A model generated the notes under the pieces. The model ran no database searches. It was given only the letters and a program-made list of their open reading frames with translations, and was not told the DNA's origin. The position numbers were made by a program, and so were the translations under genes. Shown here one piece after another: positions 16,240-24,272 of a DNA stretch of 64,000 nt (the first letter of the stretch is position 1; the number at the start of each line of letters is the position of its first letter). Where the stretch lies: the NCBI RefSeq assembly GCF_014207745.1, contig NZ_JACHJB010000002.1, forward strand, positions 620,001 through 684,000. Reading direction: 5' to 3'. The stretch comes from Nonomuraea muscovyensis (GTDB taxonomy: Bacteria; Actinomycetota; Actinomycetes; Streptosporangiales; Streptosporangiaceae).

Positions 16240-16902
16240 TCATGGTTCGATCAGGCCCGCTCGGATGGCGTGCCGGGTCAGCTCCAGCCGGTCGCGCAGG
16301 CCGAGTTTGGCCAGGATGTTGGCGCGGTGCCGTTCCACGGTCTTGACGCTGATGATGAGCATGTCGGCGATGTCTTTGGAGGAGTGGCCCTCGGCGATGA
16401 GTTTGACGATCTCCTCTTCGCGTGGGGTGAGAAGGGTGTCGGGCACCGGCTCACCCTGCTGGTGGCGTTGCAGGTGGTCGCGGATGAGCGCGGTGATCGC
16501 TCCCGGGTAGAGGAACGGCTCCCCGCGCATGGCCGCGCGGCAGGCCTCCAGCAGGTCCCGGTCGGCCACCGACTTCAGCACATACCCGCAGGCGCCGGCC
16601 TTGAGCGATTCGAACAGGTACTGCTCGTTGTCGTACATCGACAGCATCAGCAGGCGGATGCCGGGCGCGCGGCGGGAGATTTCCCGGGCGGCCTGGATGC
16701 CGGTCATCCGTGGCATGGCAATGTCCAAGATGGCCAGATCGACGGCGGTGTCGGCGCGGGTGGCCAGGTCGACGGCCTCAGCGCCGTCGCCCGCCTCGGC
16801 CACGACACTCAGGTCGGGTTCGGCATCCAGGATGAGCCGCAGCCCGTGACGGACCAGCGCGTGGTCGTCGGCGAGCAGGATCCGGGTCGGCTGCTGGTCC
16901 AT
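16240..16902 (-). CDS. NarL-type response regulator (transposon cargo)
   Basis: The 220-aa protein has a receiver domain (ADDH acidic pocket, phosphoacceptor Asp60 in LAILDIAMPRM, Lys in YVLKSVADRD) and a LuxR-type helix-turn-helix (LTPREEEIVKLIAEG through VKTVERHRANILAKL). The gene begins three bases after the stop of the histidine kinase, so it is the cognate regulator. Its position inside the transposon makes the ion-transport cargo genes on either side its most likely targets. Confidence 0.92.
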   Translation of the reverse strand: MDQQPTRILLADDHALVRHGLRLILDAEPDLSVVAEAGDGAEAVDLATRADTAVDLAILDIAMPRMTGIQAAREISRRAPGIRLLMLSMYDNEQYLFESLKAGACGYVLKSVADRDLLEACRAAMRGEPFLYPGAITALIRDHLQRHQQGEPVPDTLLTPREEEIVKLIAEGHSSKDIADMLIISVKTVERHRANILAKLGLRDRLELTRHAIRAGLIEP

Positions 16903-16905
16903 ACG

Positions 16906-17964
16906 TCACTCCCGTCGCTCGGCGATCGGTGCGGGTACGAGGGGTACGCTCAGGCGTACCTCGGTGCCCTGGGAAGGGGCCCTGTCGATGGTGAGGTCGG
17001 CGCCAATGAGCATGGCGCGCTCGCGCATGCCGCGGATGCCGGCGCCGTCGTGGATCGGGCCGCCGCGTCCGTCGTCGGTGACGCGCAGCACCACCGTGTC
17101 GGGCTCGGTGTCGGGCTCGGCGCGCAGCGACAGCTCCACGTGCGAGGCGCGGGCGTGCCGGGCGATGTTGGTCAGGCTTTCCTGCGCGATGCGGTAGATC
17201 ACCAGCTCGGTGTCGCCGCTCAATTGCGGCAGCCGCGCATCCAGCAGCCGGGTCACCGGCACGCCGCTGCTGCCGGAGAAGTCGCTGGCCAGAGCGTTCA
17301 TGGCGCTGATGAGGCCCAGGTCCTCCAGCACGCCGGGCCGCAGCCGGCGGGCGACCTGCCGGACCTCATCCAGACTGGCGCGGACGGTCTCGGCAACCGT
17401 GTGCAGCTCCGCGCGCAGGTCGTGCGGCGCACGATCCACGGTGCGTTTGAGCGCGAGCAGGACCACGGTGAGGCTTTGGCCGATCTCGTCGTGCAACTCC
17501 CGCGCGATGCGCTGCCGCTCGGCCTCCTGAGCGGCCAGGGCGTGAGCGGCGCTGGCGCTGCGCTCGGCCTCCAATCGGTCCAGCATGGCGTTGAACGTCG
17601 CGATCAGCGTCCCCAGGTCGCCGCTGCCGCTGTGCGCGATGCGATCGCGGGAACGCAGCAGGTCGACCCGCTCCATGAGCGCGGTCAGCGCGCCGAGCGG
17701 GGCCAGGCTGGTACGCAGCAGCACCGCGTTCGCGCCGAGCATCACCGCGAGCCCCACCGCCAGGATCGGCAGCTCCGTCAGCAGGACCGGCGAGGACACC
17801 GTGGCCGGCGAGAGCGCCAGCACGGTCAGCCCCGCGGCGAAGACCAGTCCGTTGATCAGGAAAAGCCGCCAGAACAGCGCCGAAGCCGGGGAACGAGCCC
17901 CCCGGCGCGCGCGTGGTGATCCGCGTGGTGATCCCTGGGGATGCTTACCGGCTAGCACGGTCAT
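16906..17964 (-). CDS. Membrane sensor histidine kinase (transposon cargo)
   Basis: The 352-aa kinase has two N-terminal membrane helices (LFLINGLVFAAGLTVLALS and LLTELPILAVGLAVMLGANAVL) with a very short periplasmic loop, a HAMP-like linker (LAPLGALTALMERVD), the HisKA_3 phosphoacceptor in IARELHDEIGQSL, and a HATPase domain (N-box RIAQESLTNIARHARA, G-box GAGIRGMRERA). Short extracytoplasmic loops suggest sensing within the membrane. The ATG at 17964 is the first start that gives a full N-terminal helix pair. It is divergent from the SPFH-protein gene. Confidence 0.88.
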   Translation of the reverse strand: MTVLAGKHPQGSPRGSPRARRGARSPASALFWRLFLINGLVFAAGLTVLALSPATVSSPVLLTELPILAVGLAVMLGANAVLLRTSLAPLGALTALMERVDLLRSRDRIAHSGSGDLGTLIATFNAMLDRLEAERSASAAHALAAQEAERQRIARELHDEIGQSLTVVLLALKRTVDRAPHDLRAELHTVAETVRASLDEVRQVARRLRPGVLEDLGLISAMNALASDFSGSSGVPVTRLLDARLPQLSGDTELVIYRIAQESLTNIARHARASHVELSLRAEPDTEPDTVVLRVTDDGRGGPIHDGAGIRGMRERAMLIGADLTIDRAPSQGTEVRLSVPLVPAPIAERRE

Positions 17965-18212
17965 GCCTCCAGCCTCCCCACCGCGACGACCGTCTGTCCA
18001 TCGGTGGCGCACCCCATCACATTCCCCACGGTGGTGGTCTGAGCTGCGGCAATCTACATGGTGTCCACCCCCAGGAATGGGTGTTGCCACCGATGGCGCC
18101 GCGCGGGTCGGCCAACCAGACTGGCCCCACGGGGAGCCGGACGCCCGTCCGGGGCGATGAGGAGGCTTGCACGGGGACGGGCAAAAGGCGACAGGGGAGA
18201 GAGGCAGGACCC

Positions 18213-18833
18213 ATGCTCGCACTGGGCGCTCACACAACCTCTGCCCTCCAGGCGCCCGCCGTGGTGGAGCCGGCGGTATGGATACTGCTGGGCGCCCTGC
18301 CCCTTCTCGTGATCATCTCGCGGGCGGTGCGGGTCGTCGGTGAGGATGAGCGGCTGGTCGTGTGCAGATTGGGCCGCGTGGTCAGGGTGCGCGGTCCTGG
18401 GCTTGTCCTCCTGTGGCCCGGTTTGGAACGGGAGGTGCGGGTGTCGCTGCGGCTGGTGTGCCTGGACCTGTTCTGCCCTGAGGTGGTCACCCGCGATGGG
18501 GTGAGTGTGCGCTTCAAGGCCACCGCGGTGGCCGCCGCGACCGATCCCGTCCGCTTCGCGATGACGACGGACGAGCCGCTGACGGCCACCGTGCTCGTGG
18601 CCGAGGGCGTGCTGCGCCGCCAGATCGCCGAGCGAGATCTGGCCGACCTCCCCACCATGATCACTCACGGCTGCGCCGAGATGGCGGATCGGATCAGCGA
18701 TATGACCGGCCGGTGGGGAGTCCAGGTCACCCTCCTCGACATCACCGACATCCAGGTCCCGCTCAGGGGCGAGCTGCTCGCCTGGGCCCAAGCCCAGGCA
18801 GGCAGGCAGGCGGAGAAGCATCCCCGTGGATAG
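18213..18833 (+). CDS. Short SPFH-domain (stomatin-like) membrane protein
   Basis: The 206-aa protein begins with one membrane helix (VWILLGALPLLVIISRAV, about 22-39) followed by an SPFH/band 7 domain: RVVGEDERLVVCRLGRV, RGPGLVLLWPGLE, and RDGVSVRFKATAVAAATDP. Stomatin family proteins scaffold membrane microdomains and often modulate ion channels and transporters. This one ends soon after the SPFH domain and lacks the usual long coiled-coil tail. It is the first gene of a run of five same-strand genes: SPFH, CPA1 antiporter, small KhtT-N-like protein, TrkA-like protein and, after a gap, Ca2+/H+ antiporter. Confidence 0.8.
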   Translation: MLALGAHTTSALQAPAVVEPAVWILLGALPLLVIISRAVRVVGEDERLVVCRLGRVVRVRGPGLVLLWPGLEREVRVSLRLVCLDLFCPEVVTRDGVSVRFKATAVAAATDPVRFAMTTDEPLTATVLVAEGVLRRQIAERDLADLPTMITHGCAEMADRISDMTGRWGVQVTLLDITDIQVPLRGELLAWAQAQAGRQAEKHPRG

Positions 18834-18875
18834 GAGACGTGTTCACCGAGTCATCGAGGTCATCGAGGTGTCGCG

Positions 18876-20582
18876 ATGAGCCTGCAGCAGCTGTATGCGG
18901 TACTGCTGACCGGCAGCATAGTCCTGCTGGCCGGCATCGCCGCGGCGCGCACCGCCAGCCGGCTCGGCCTGCCCGGCCTGCTGCTGTTCCTCGCCCTCGG
19001 CGTGCTGCTCGGCGAAGACGTCCTCGGCATCGACTTCGACGACGCCCAGCTGGCGCAGACGCTGGGCACCTCAGCGCTGGCCGTCATCCTCATCGAGGGC
19101 GGCCTGAGCACCCGATGGGCCGACATCCGCCGGCTCCTGCTGCCCTCCTCCCTGCTGGCCACCGTCGGCGTCGCGGTCAGCGTCCTGCTCACCGCCGCGG
19201 GCGCTCATCTGCTGCTGGGCATGAACTGGCAGCTGGCCCTGCTGCTGGGCGCGATCGTCTCCTCCACCGACGCCGCTGCTGTCTTCTCCGTCCTGCGCGC
19301 GCTGCCGCTGCCCCGTCGCATCGCGGGCATGGTGGAGGCCGAGTCCGGCTTCAACGACGCCCCCACCGTCATCTTGGTGCTGGTGTTCAGCACCGCCGCC
19401 GCCGATCTGCCCGACCCTGCCGTCATCGCCGGGCAGATCACCTACCAGCTCGTGGCCGGGGCCGTGATCGGGCTGCTGATCGGCTGGGCCGGCACCCTCG
19501 CGCTGCGCTACGTCGCCCTGCCCGCCACCGGCCTGTACCCGCTGGCCACCGTCGGCCTGGGCGTCATCGCCTTCGCCGCCGCCGGAGCCGCGAACGCCTC
19601 CGGCTTCCTGGCCGCTTACCTGGCCGGCATCGTGCTCGGCAACGCCGTGCTGCCGCACCGCGCGGCCACCCGCTCGTTTGCCGAAGGCATCGGCTGGCTG
19701 GCCCAGATCGGCCTGTTCGTCATGCTCGGCCTGCTCGTCAGCCCCAGCGAACTGCCCGCCGCGCTGCTGCCCGCCACCATCGTCGGCCTGGTCCTGCTGC
19801 TGCTGGCCCGGCCCGCCTCGGTAGCCGCCTGCCTGATCGGCTTCCGCACCGGCTGGCGCGAACAGGCGTTCATCTCCTGGGCCGGCCTGCGCGGCGCCGT
19901 GCCGATCGTCTTGGCCACCTTTCCCATCGTGGCCGCCGTGCCCGGCAGCCGGCAGCTGCTGAACATCGTCTTCGTCCTGGTCGTCCTCTTCACCCTCATC
20001 CAAGGACCGACCTTGCCGGCTTTCGCCCGGCTGCTGCGCGTCACCCAACCCGGTCAGGCCCGGGACGTGGACATCGAATCGGCCCCGCTGGACGTCCTGA
20101 ACGCAGACCTGCTCACCCTCACCATCCCACCGGGCTCCCGCCTGCACGGAGTGGAGATCTTCGAACTGCGGCTCCCGGCACCCTCGATCGTCACCCTCAT
20201 CGTCCGTGACGGCGACACCCTCGTCCCCGAACCCGGCACCCGGCTTCAGGAAGGCGACGACGTGCTCATCGTCACCACCTCCGCCACCCGCACGCGCGTC
20301 GAACGACGCCTGCGCGCCGTCGGCCGGCGAGGCCGCCTGGCCCACTGGTACGGCGAGCACGGCGACCCCGACCCGCACACCAGCCACATCAGCCACACCA
20401 GCAGCGCGAAGGGAGACACCCGGCCGTGGACATCACGCACACCACCATCCCCGGCACCGGAACCGTCCACCACGGCGACACCCGGCAGGGAGACCACCTC
20501 GGCGTTATCGTCACCGACACCGGCCGGCGCACCCTGCTGTTCTACGACCGAGCCGACCCCGACACTCCGGCGCACACGGTAG
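18876..20582 (+). CDS. CPA1-family K+(Na+)/H+ antiporter with C-terminal RCK_C domain
   Basis: The 568-aa protein has a twelve-helix Na+/H+ exchanger domain with the NhaP2/CvrA-type signatures SSTDAAAVFSVLR and EAESGFNDAPTVILVLVF, and a second acidic motif GLRGAVPIVLATFP. Residues about 410-485 form an RCK_C/TrkA_C domain (LPAPSIVTLIVRDG; EGDDVLIVTTSA). The last 55 residues are Thr/Pro/Ser-rich and are encoded in the 157 bp that overlap the next gene, so the reading frame may have lost an earlier stop. Likely function is K+ or Na+ extrusion against H+ with ligand control by the RCK domain. The gene follows the SPFH gene by 42 bp. Confidence 0.85.
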   Translation: MSLQQLYAVLLTGSIVLLAGIAAARTASRLGLPGLLLFLALGVLLGEDVLGIDFDDAQLAQTLGTSALAVILIEGGLSTRWADIRRLLLPSSLLATVGVAVSVLLTAAGAHLLLGMNWQLALLLGAIVSSTDAAAVFSVLRALPLPRRIAGMVEAESGFNDAPTVILVLVFSTAAADLPDPAVIAGQITYQLVAGAVIGLLIGWAGTLALRYVALPATGLYPLATVGLGVIAFAAAGAANASGFLAAYLAGIVLGNAVLPHRAATRSFAEGIGWLAQIGLFVMLGLLVSPSELPAALLPATIVGLVLLLLARPASVAACLIGFRTGWREQAFISWAGLRGAVPIVLATFPIVAAVPGSRQLLNIVFVLVVLFTLIQGPTLPAFARLLRVTQPGQARDVDIESAPLDVLNADLLTLTIPPGSRLHGVEIFELRLPAPSIVTLIVRDGDTLVPEPGTRLQEGDDVLIVTTSATRTRVERRLRAVGRRGRLAHWYGEHGDPDPHTSHISHTSSAKGDTRPWTSRTPPSPAPEPSTTATPGRETTSALSSPTPAGAPCCSTTEPTPTLRRTR

Positions 20583-20725
20583 AGCTCGACGAAGATGAAG
20601 CCGACCACCTGGCCGAACTGCTGCACAGCCGGCCTCTGGCCGACCGGCTCGCCGCCGTGGAACGACGCCTGGCCGAACTCACCGATCAGGTGCCGCGCGC
20701 CGAACGAGCGCGGCCGCCGCTATGA
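20426..20725 (+). CDS. Stand-alone KhtT-N-like domain protein
   Basis: The 99-aa protein resembles the N-terminal domain of the KhtT-like protein at 11554: TTIPGTGTVHHGDTRQGD, GRRTLLFYDRADPD and the helix LDEDEADHLAELL are shared. Instead of an RCK_C domain it ends in a short coiled coil (LADRLAAVERRLAELTDQV). A GTG start at 20426 has an AAGGGAGA ribosome-binding site. The gene lies in a different frame over the last 157 bp of the CPA1 antiporter gene and ends eight bases before the TrkA-like gene, so it may be an adaptor between the two. Confidence 0.72.
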   Translation: MDITHTTIPGTGTVHHGDTRQGDHLGVIVTDTGRRTLLFYDRADPDTPAHTVELDEDEADHLAELLHSRPLADRLAAVERRLAELTDQVPRAERARPPL

Positions 20726-20732
20726 CCTGGCT

Positions 20733-21422
20733 ATGACGTACCTGAGGAGCGTGTCACCGTTGGTAGACAAGAACAGCGGCGCGGTCGCGGTGATCGGGCT
20801 GGGCCGGTTCGGAAGCTCGCTCGCGCTGGAGCTCACCCGGCGCGGCACCGAGGTCCTGGCCATCGACCATCGGACCGCGGCGGTGCGGAGCCTGACCGGG
20901 CGCATCACCCAGGTCGCCGCCGCCGACTCCACCGACCTCGACGCGCTGCGCCAGCTCGGCGTAGCCGACTTCCACCGCGTGGTGTGCGCCATCGGCAGCG
21001 ACCTGGAGGCCAGCATCCTCACCTCCTCGCTCCTGGTCGAGCTGGAGATCGACGACATCTGGGCGAAAGCGATCAGCAGGCAGCACGGCCAGATCCTCGA
21101 ACGCATCGGCGTCCAGCACGTCGTCTTTCCCGAACACGACATGGGCGAGCGCGTCGCCCACCTGGTCAGCGGCCGACTGCTCGACTACATGGAAGTCGAC
21201 GAACACTTCGCGATGGCCAAGATCCACCCGCCCAAGGACTACGTCGGTATCGCGCTCGGCCGCTCCGGCCTACGCCGCAAGCACGGCGTCACCATCGTGG
21301 CGGTCAAACCCTCGGGCGAGGAGTTCACCTACGCCACCGCCGACACCGAACTCGCCTACGGCGACATCATCATCGTCTCCGGCCGACCCGATCAGGTTGA
21401 ACGGTTCGCCGAACTGCCCTGA
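20733..21422 (+). CDS. TrkA/KtrA-like RCK regulatory protein
   Basis: The 229-aa cytoplasmic protein has an RCK_N Rossmann domain with the dinucleotide-binding motif VIGLGRFGSSLALEL and acidic residue in VLAIDH, followed by an RCK_C domain (about 140-229, ending YGDIIIVSGRPDQV). KtrA/TrkA proteins bind NAD(H), ATP/ADP or cyclic di-AMP and gate a partner K+ channel or transporter. No TrkH/KtrB membrane partner is in the element, so it either works with the adjacent antiporter or with a host K+ uptake system. The ATG at 20733 is preferred. Confidence 0.85.
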   Translation: MTYLRSVSPLVDKNSGAVAVIGLGRFGSSLALELTRRGTEVLAIDHRTAAVRSLTGRITQVAAADSTDLDALRQLGVADFHRVVCAIGSDLEASILTSSLLVELEIDDIWAKAISRQHGQILERIGVQHVVFPEHDMGERVAHLVSGRLLDYMEVDEHFAMAKIHPPKDYVGIALGRSGLRRKHGVTIVAVKPSGEEFTYATADTELAYGDIIIVSGRPDQVERFAELP

Positions 21423-21713
21423 CCCGCGAGCCGGCCAGGCCCCGCGGCGGTCTGGCGGCGGCCTGGGCTTCCTGAGGCACGGCAACTCTTATCAAGATCA
21501 TTATCGGTGAGTGTTGGAGATGGCGCCTCGGTCCAAACGTCCCATCCGCCCGGTCCGGCCACGTCTGGGAGGGGCCGATCTCAAGATCGCGTCATCAAGC
21601 GATCCAAGTCACCCAACGGGTCCCCCGTACGGGCCCGGCCGTACGGCTCCACCCGGCGGTGCACTACGTTCATACGTTCACACGCGCGACCGACATCACC
21701 ATGGAGGCCCTTG

Positions 21714-22919
21714 TTGAGCACCCCGCCAGCCGCCCCGACCAAGGGCTCCCCGCTGGTCCTGGCGGCCAGGATCGTCCCCATCGCGGCCGTCCTGGTCCTC
21801 ATCGGGGTGTGGGAACGCGACCTGCCAGCCATCACCGAGGTCGTGGTCGTGGCGCTGCTGGCCGCCTGCGTGCTGGCCGCGGTACACCACGCCGAAGTCG
21901 TCGCCCACCGCGTCGGCGAACCCTTCGGCTCACTGATCCTCGCCGTCGCCGTCACCGTCATCGAGGTCGGCCTCATCATCACCTTGATGACCTCCGGCGG
22001 ACCCAGCACCGCCTCCCTGGCCCGCGACACCGTCTTCGCCGCTGTGATGATCACCTGTAACGGCATCGTCGGGCTGTCACTCCTGCTCACCGCCCTGCGC
22101 ACCCGCACCGCCCGGTTCAACCCCGAAGGCACCGGCGCCGCCCTGGCCACCGTGATCACCCTGGCCACCCTCAGCCTGGTCCTGCCCGCCTTCACCACCA
22201 GCGCCCCCGGCCCGGAATTCTCCGGCCCGCAACTGGCCTTCGCCGCCGTGGCCTCCCTGACCCTGTACATGCTGTTCGTCTTTGTCCAGAACGTCCGCCA
22301 CCGCGACTACTTCCTCACCGCCCCAGCCCCAACCCCGCTCCCAGGCTCGGCGCCGGCCCGCCAGCCCGCTCACCCCACCGGCAACCACATCAGCGACGCA
22401 ATCCACACCGACAATGACCCCGACGACGCCGCGGACACCGAAACCTACGCGGCCACCCCGCCCACCCGCACCGCCCTGACCAGCCTCATCCTGCTCACGG
22501 CCGCCCTGGTCGCCGTCGTCGGCCTGGCCAAAGTCGAATCCACCACCATCGAGCAGACCATCACCGCCGCCGGACTCCCGCACTCCCTCGTCGGCGTCGT
22601 CATCGCCCTGCTCGTCCTGCTTCCCGAAACGCTCGCCGCCGCCCGCCACGCCCGCCGCAACCGCACCCAGATCAGCCTCAACCTCGCCCTCGGCTCCGCC
22701 ATGGCCAGCATCGGCCTGACGATCCCCGCCATCGCCGTCGCCTCGATCTGGCTCGACGGACCGCTGCTCCTCGGCCTCGGCCCCGCCCACATCATGTTCC
22801 TGGCCCTCACCGCCGGCGTCGGCATCCTCACCGTCATGCCCGGCCGCGCCACCCTCCTGCAAGCCGGCGTGCACCTCGCCCTGTGCGCCGGCTACCTCTT
22901 CCTCGCCGCCAACCCCTAG
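21714..22919 (+). CDS. Ca2+/H+ antiporter (ChaA/CaCA family)
   Basis: The 401-aa protein has two halves of about five hydrophobic helices each, joined by an acidic loop (IHTDNDPDDAADTET, about 225-240). The inverted-repeat cation-binding motifs of the CaCA superfamily are present: GEPFGSLILAVAVTVIEVGL in the first half and ALLVLLPETLAAARHARRN in the second, with the conserved Glu residues. This matches ChaA-type Ca2+(Na+,K+)/H+ antiporters. The TTG at 21714 follows GGAGG by seven bases and is the best start. It is the last of the plus-strand transport genes in the cargo, separated from the TrkA-like gene by 291 bp with no other gene. Confidence 0.85.
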   Translation: MSTPPAAPTKGSPLVLAARIVPIAAVLVLIGVWERDLPAITEVVVVALLAACVLAAVHHAEVVAHRVGEPFGSLILAVAVTVIEVGLIITLMTSGGPSTASLARDTVFAAVMITCNGIVGLSLLLTALRTRTARFNPEGTGAALATVITLATLSLVLPAFTTSAPGPEFSGPQLAFAAVASLTLYMLFVFVQNVRHRDYFLTAPAPTPLPGSAPARQPAHPTGNHISDAIHTDNDPDDAADTETYAATPPTRTALTSLILLTAALVAVVGLAKVESTTIEQTITAAGLPHSLVGVVIALLVLLPETLAAARHARRNRTQISLNLALGSAMASIGLTIPAIAVASIWLDGPLLLGLGPAHIMFLALTAGVGILTVMPGRATLLQAGVHLALCAGYLFLAANP

Positions 22920-23032
22920 ATCCTTTTGGTTGTGCGGTGACCACAAGCGTTCACCGGAACGAATACGCCCCGCAGCCGTCGCCACTGGCGAGGATCAGCG
23001 CACCCCCGGGAGTGTAGCCATACCGCCAGTCC

Positions 23033-23392
23033 TCACCCAGTGGGCGGATCCGGCTCCTGGTCGGGTACGGCCTTGGCGGCACGGACGCCCGTCACACCGC
23101 CAAGGATCGTCAGCGCCAGCATGCCGATCGCGGCCACGATGACCACCGTGAGCACGCCCTCGTCGGTCGGCAGGAGCCACGCCGCCACCGCTCCGGTCAA
23201 CGCGACACCGCCGCCGGTCAGCGGGGGCACGCCCGCCGCCTTGTTGGCTCGGAACGCCGTGTCGCTGCGCATCGTGGTGGGAGTGCGCACCCCGGCGATG
23301 TTGTTGCGTGGCAGCCGCCCGGCCAAGCCAAGGCACCCGACGATCCCCGCGGCGAGCCCTGCGAACACGAGTAGGGGCGGCAGGACGTCCAT
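23033..23392 (-). CDS. SdpI-like membrane protein
   Basis: The 119-aa protein has three hydrophobic segments and the SdpI family signature: NNIAGVRTPTTMRSDTAFRAN after the first helix. In Bacillus SdpI gives immunity to the SdpC toxin and senses it; in actinobacteria short SdpI-like proteins are common and functionally undefined. The ATG at 23392 begins directly before the first helix. It is transcribed towards the Ca2+/H+ antiporter gene and divergently from the methyltransferase gene. Confidence 0.75.
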   Translation of the reverse strand: MDVLPPLLVFAGLAAGIVGCLGLAGRLPRNNIAGVRTPTTMRSDTAFRANKAAGVPPLTGGGVALTGAVAAWLLPTDEGVLTVVIVAAIGMLALTILGGVTGVRAAKAVPDQEPDPPTG

Positions 23393-23555
23393 GTGGTGAT
23401 CGTAGGCCGTGAGGTACCGGCCATGAAGGGCGAGCGGAATGAGCTCCCCGTCCGCAAGAAGCCCGGCCCGGCACCACCCGGCCGCCGGACTGGTGCACCC
23501 GAACCGATACCGAAACACGCCCCCGCCCGCGACCTGCCCCAGCCGACCATGGGTC

Positions 23556-24149
23556 ATGGCGGCTTCGGCGCAGCTGTTCGAGCGATGGGCGGCCACCTAC
23601 GACCAGAGTCTGATCGCCACCCTGGCCGATCCGGTGCATGCCGCAGTCCTGACCGCCGCTCATCATCACCTGCCCCGCCCCCGCCACCTGCTCGACCTCG
23701 GCTGCGGCACGGGGCGCCTGCTCCACAAGGCGGCCGACCGCTTCCCCACGGCGCGCCTGATCGGGATGGACGCCGCCCACGCCATGCTCACCGTCGCCCG
23801 CCGCACCACCCCATCCGAAGGGAGTCCGGCAATGGTGCGGGCCCGTGCCGAGCAGTTGCCGTTCCCCGACGCCAGCCTCGATCTCATCACCGCGACCCTG
23901 ACCTGCCGCCACTGGCGCGGAGTCCGCGCCGGCCTGGCAGAGATCACCCGTGTCCTGACCGCGGACGGGCTGTTCGTCTACGCCGACGTACACCCACCGG
24001 CGCCTCGGCGTCGCTGGTGGCGGCGCTCTGAGCGCGGCGGCCGGCATCTTCTGGGCCAGACGACGGGCCTACAGGTGATCGAAGACCGGCCGATTGCCGG
24101 CTGCGGACCCCTGTTGCCGTGCCGCCTGCTGGTGACGTGCCGTTCCTGA
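23556..24149 (+). CDS. Class I SAM-dependent methyltransferase
   Basis: The 197-aa protein is a small methyltransferase of the Methyltransf_11 type. After ERWAATYDQ comes SAM motif I LLDLGCGTGRLL, the acidic residue in IGMDAAHAM, and the post-motif strand PFPDASLDLITATLTCRHW. It resembles UbiE/Coq5-like enzymes with unknown small-molecule substrate. It lies immediately before the transposase gene and is the last cargo gene. Confidence 0.8.
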   Translation: MAASAQLFERWAATYDQSLIATLADPVHAAVLTAAHHHLPRPRHLLDLGCGTGRLLHKAADRFPTARLIGMDAAHAMLTVARRTTPSEGSPAMVRARAEQLPFPDASLDLITATLTCRHWRGVRAGLAEITRVLTADGLFVYADVHPPAPRRRWWRRSERGGRHLLGQTTGLQVIEDRPIAGCGPLLPCRLLVTCRS

Positions 24150-24272
24150 CATGGCTCTGACTCGGCTCGAGCCCTTGCCGGTTCGACTCCACCACCTACC
24201 ACGCGGAGGTTGGCGTGAGCGTGGCCTTCACCGGTGTGGTGGGCGCCCATTGTGGGGACGGACGATGACAGG

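Noticed and set aside
24176..24200. GGTTCGACTCC, like the T-loop of a tRNA, near the right end of the cargo
   Set aside because: No acceptor stem, anticodon arm or D arm can be paired around it, and the flanking stems do not match. It is probably chance.
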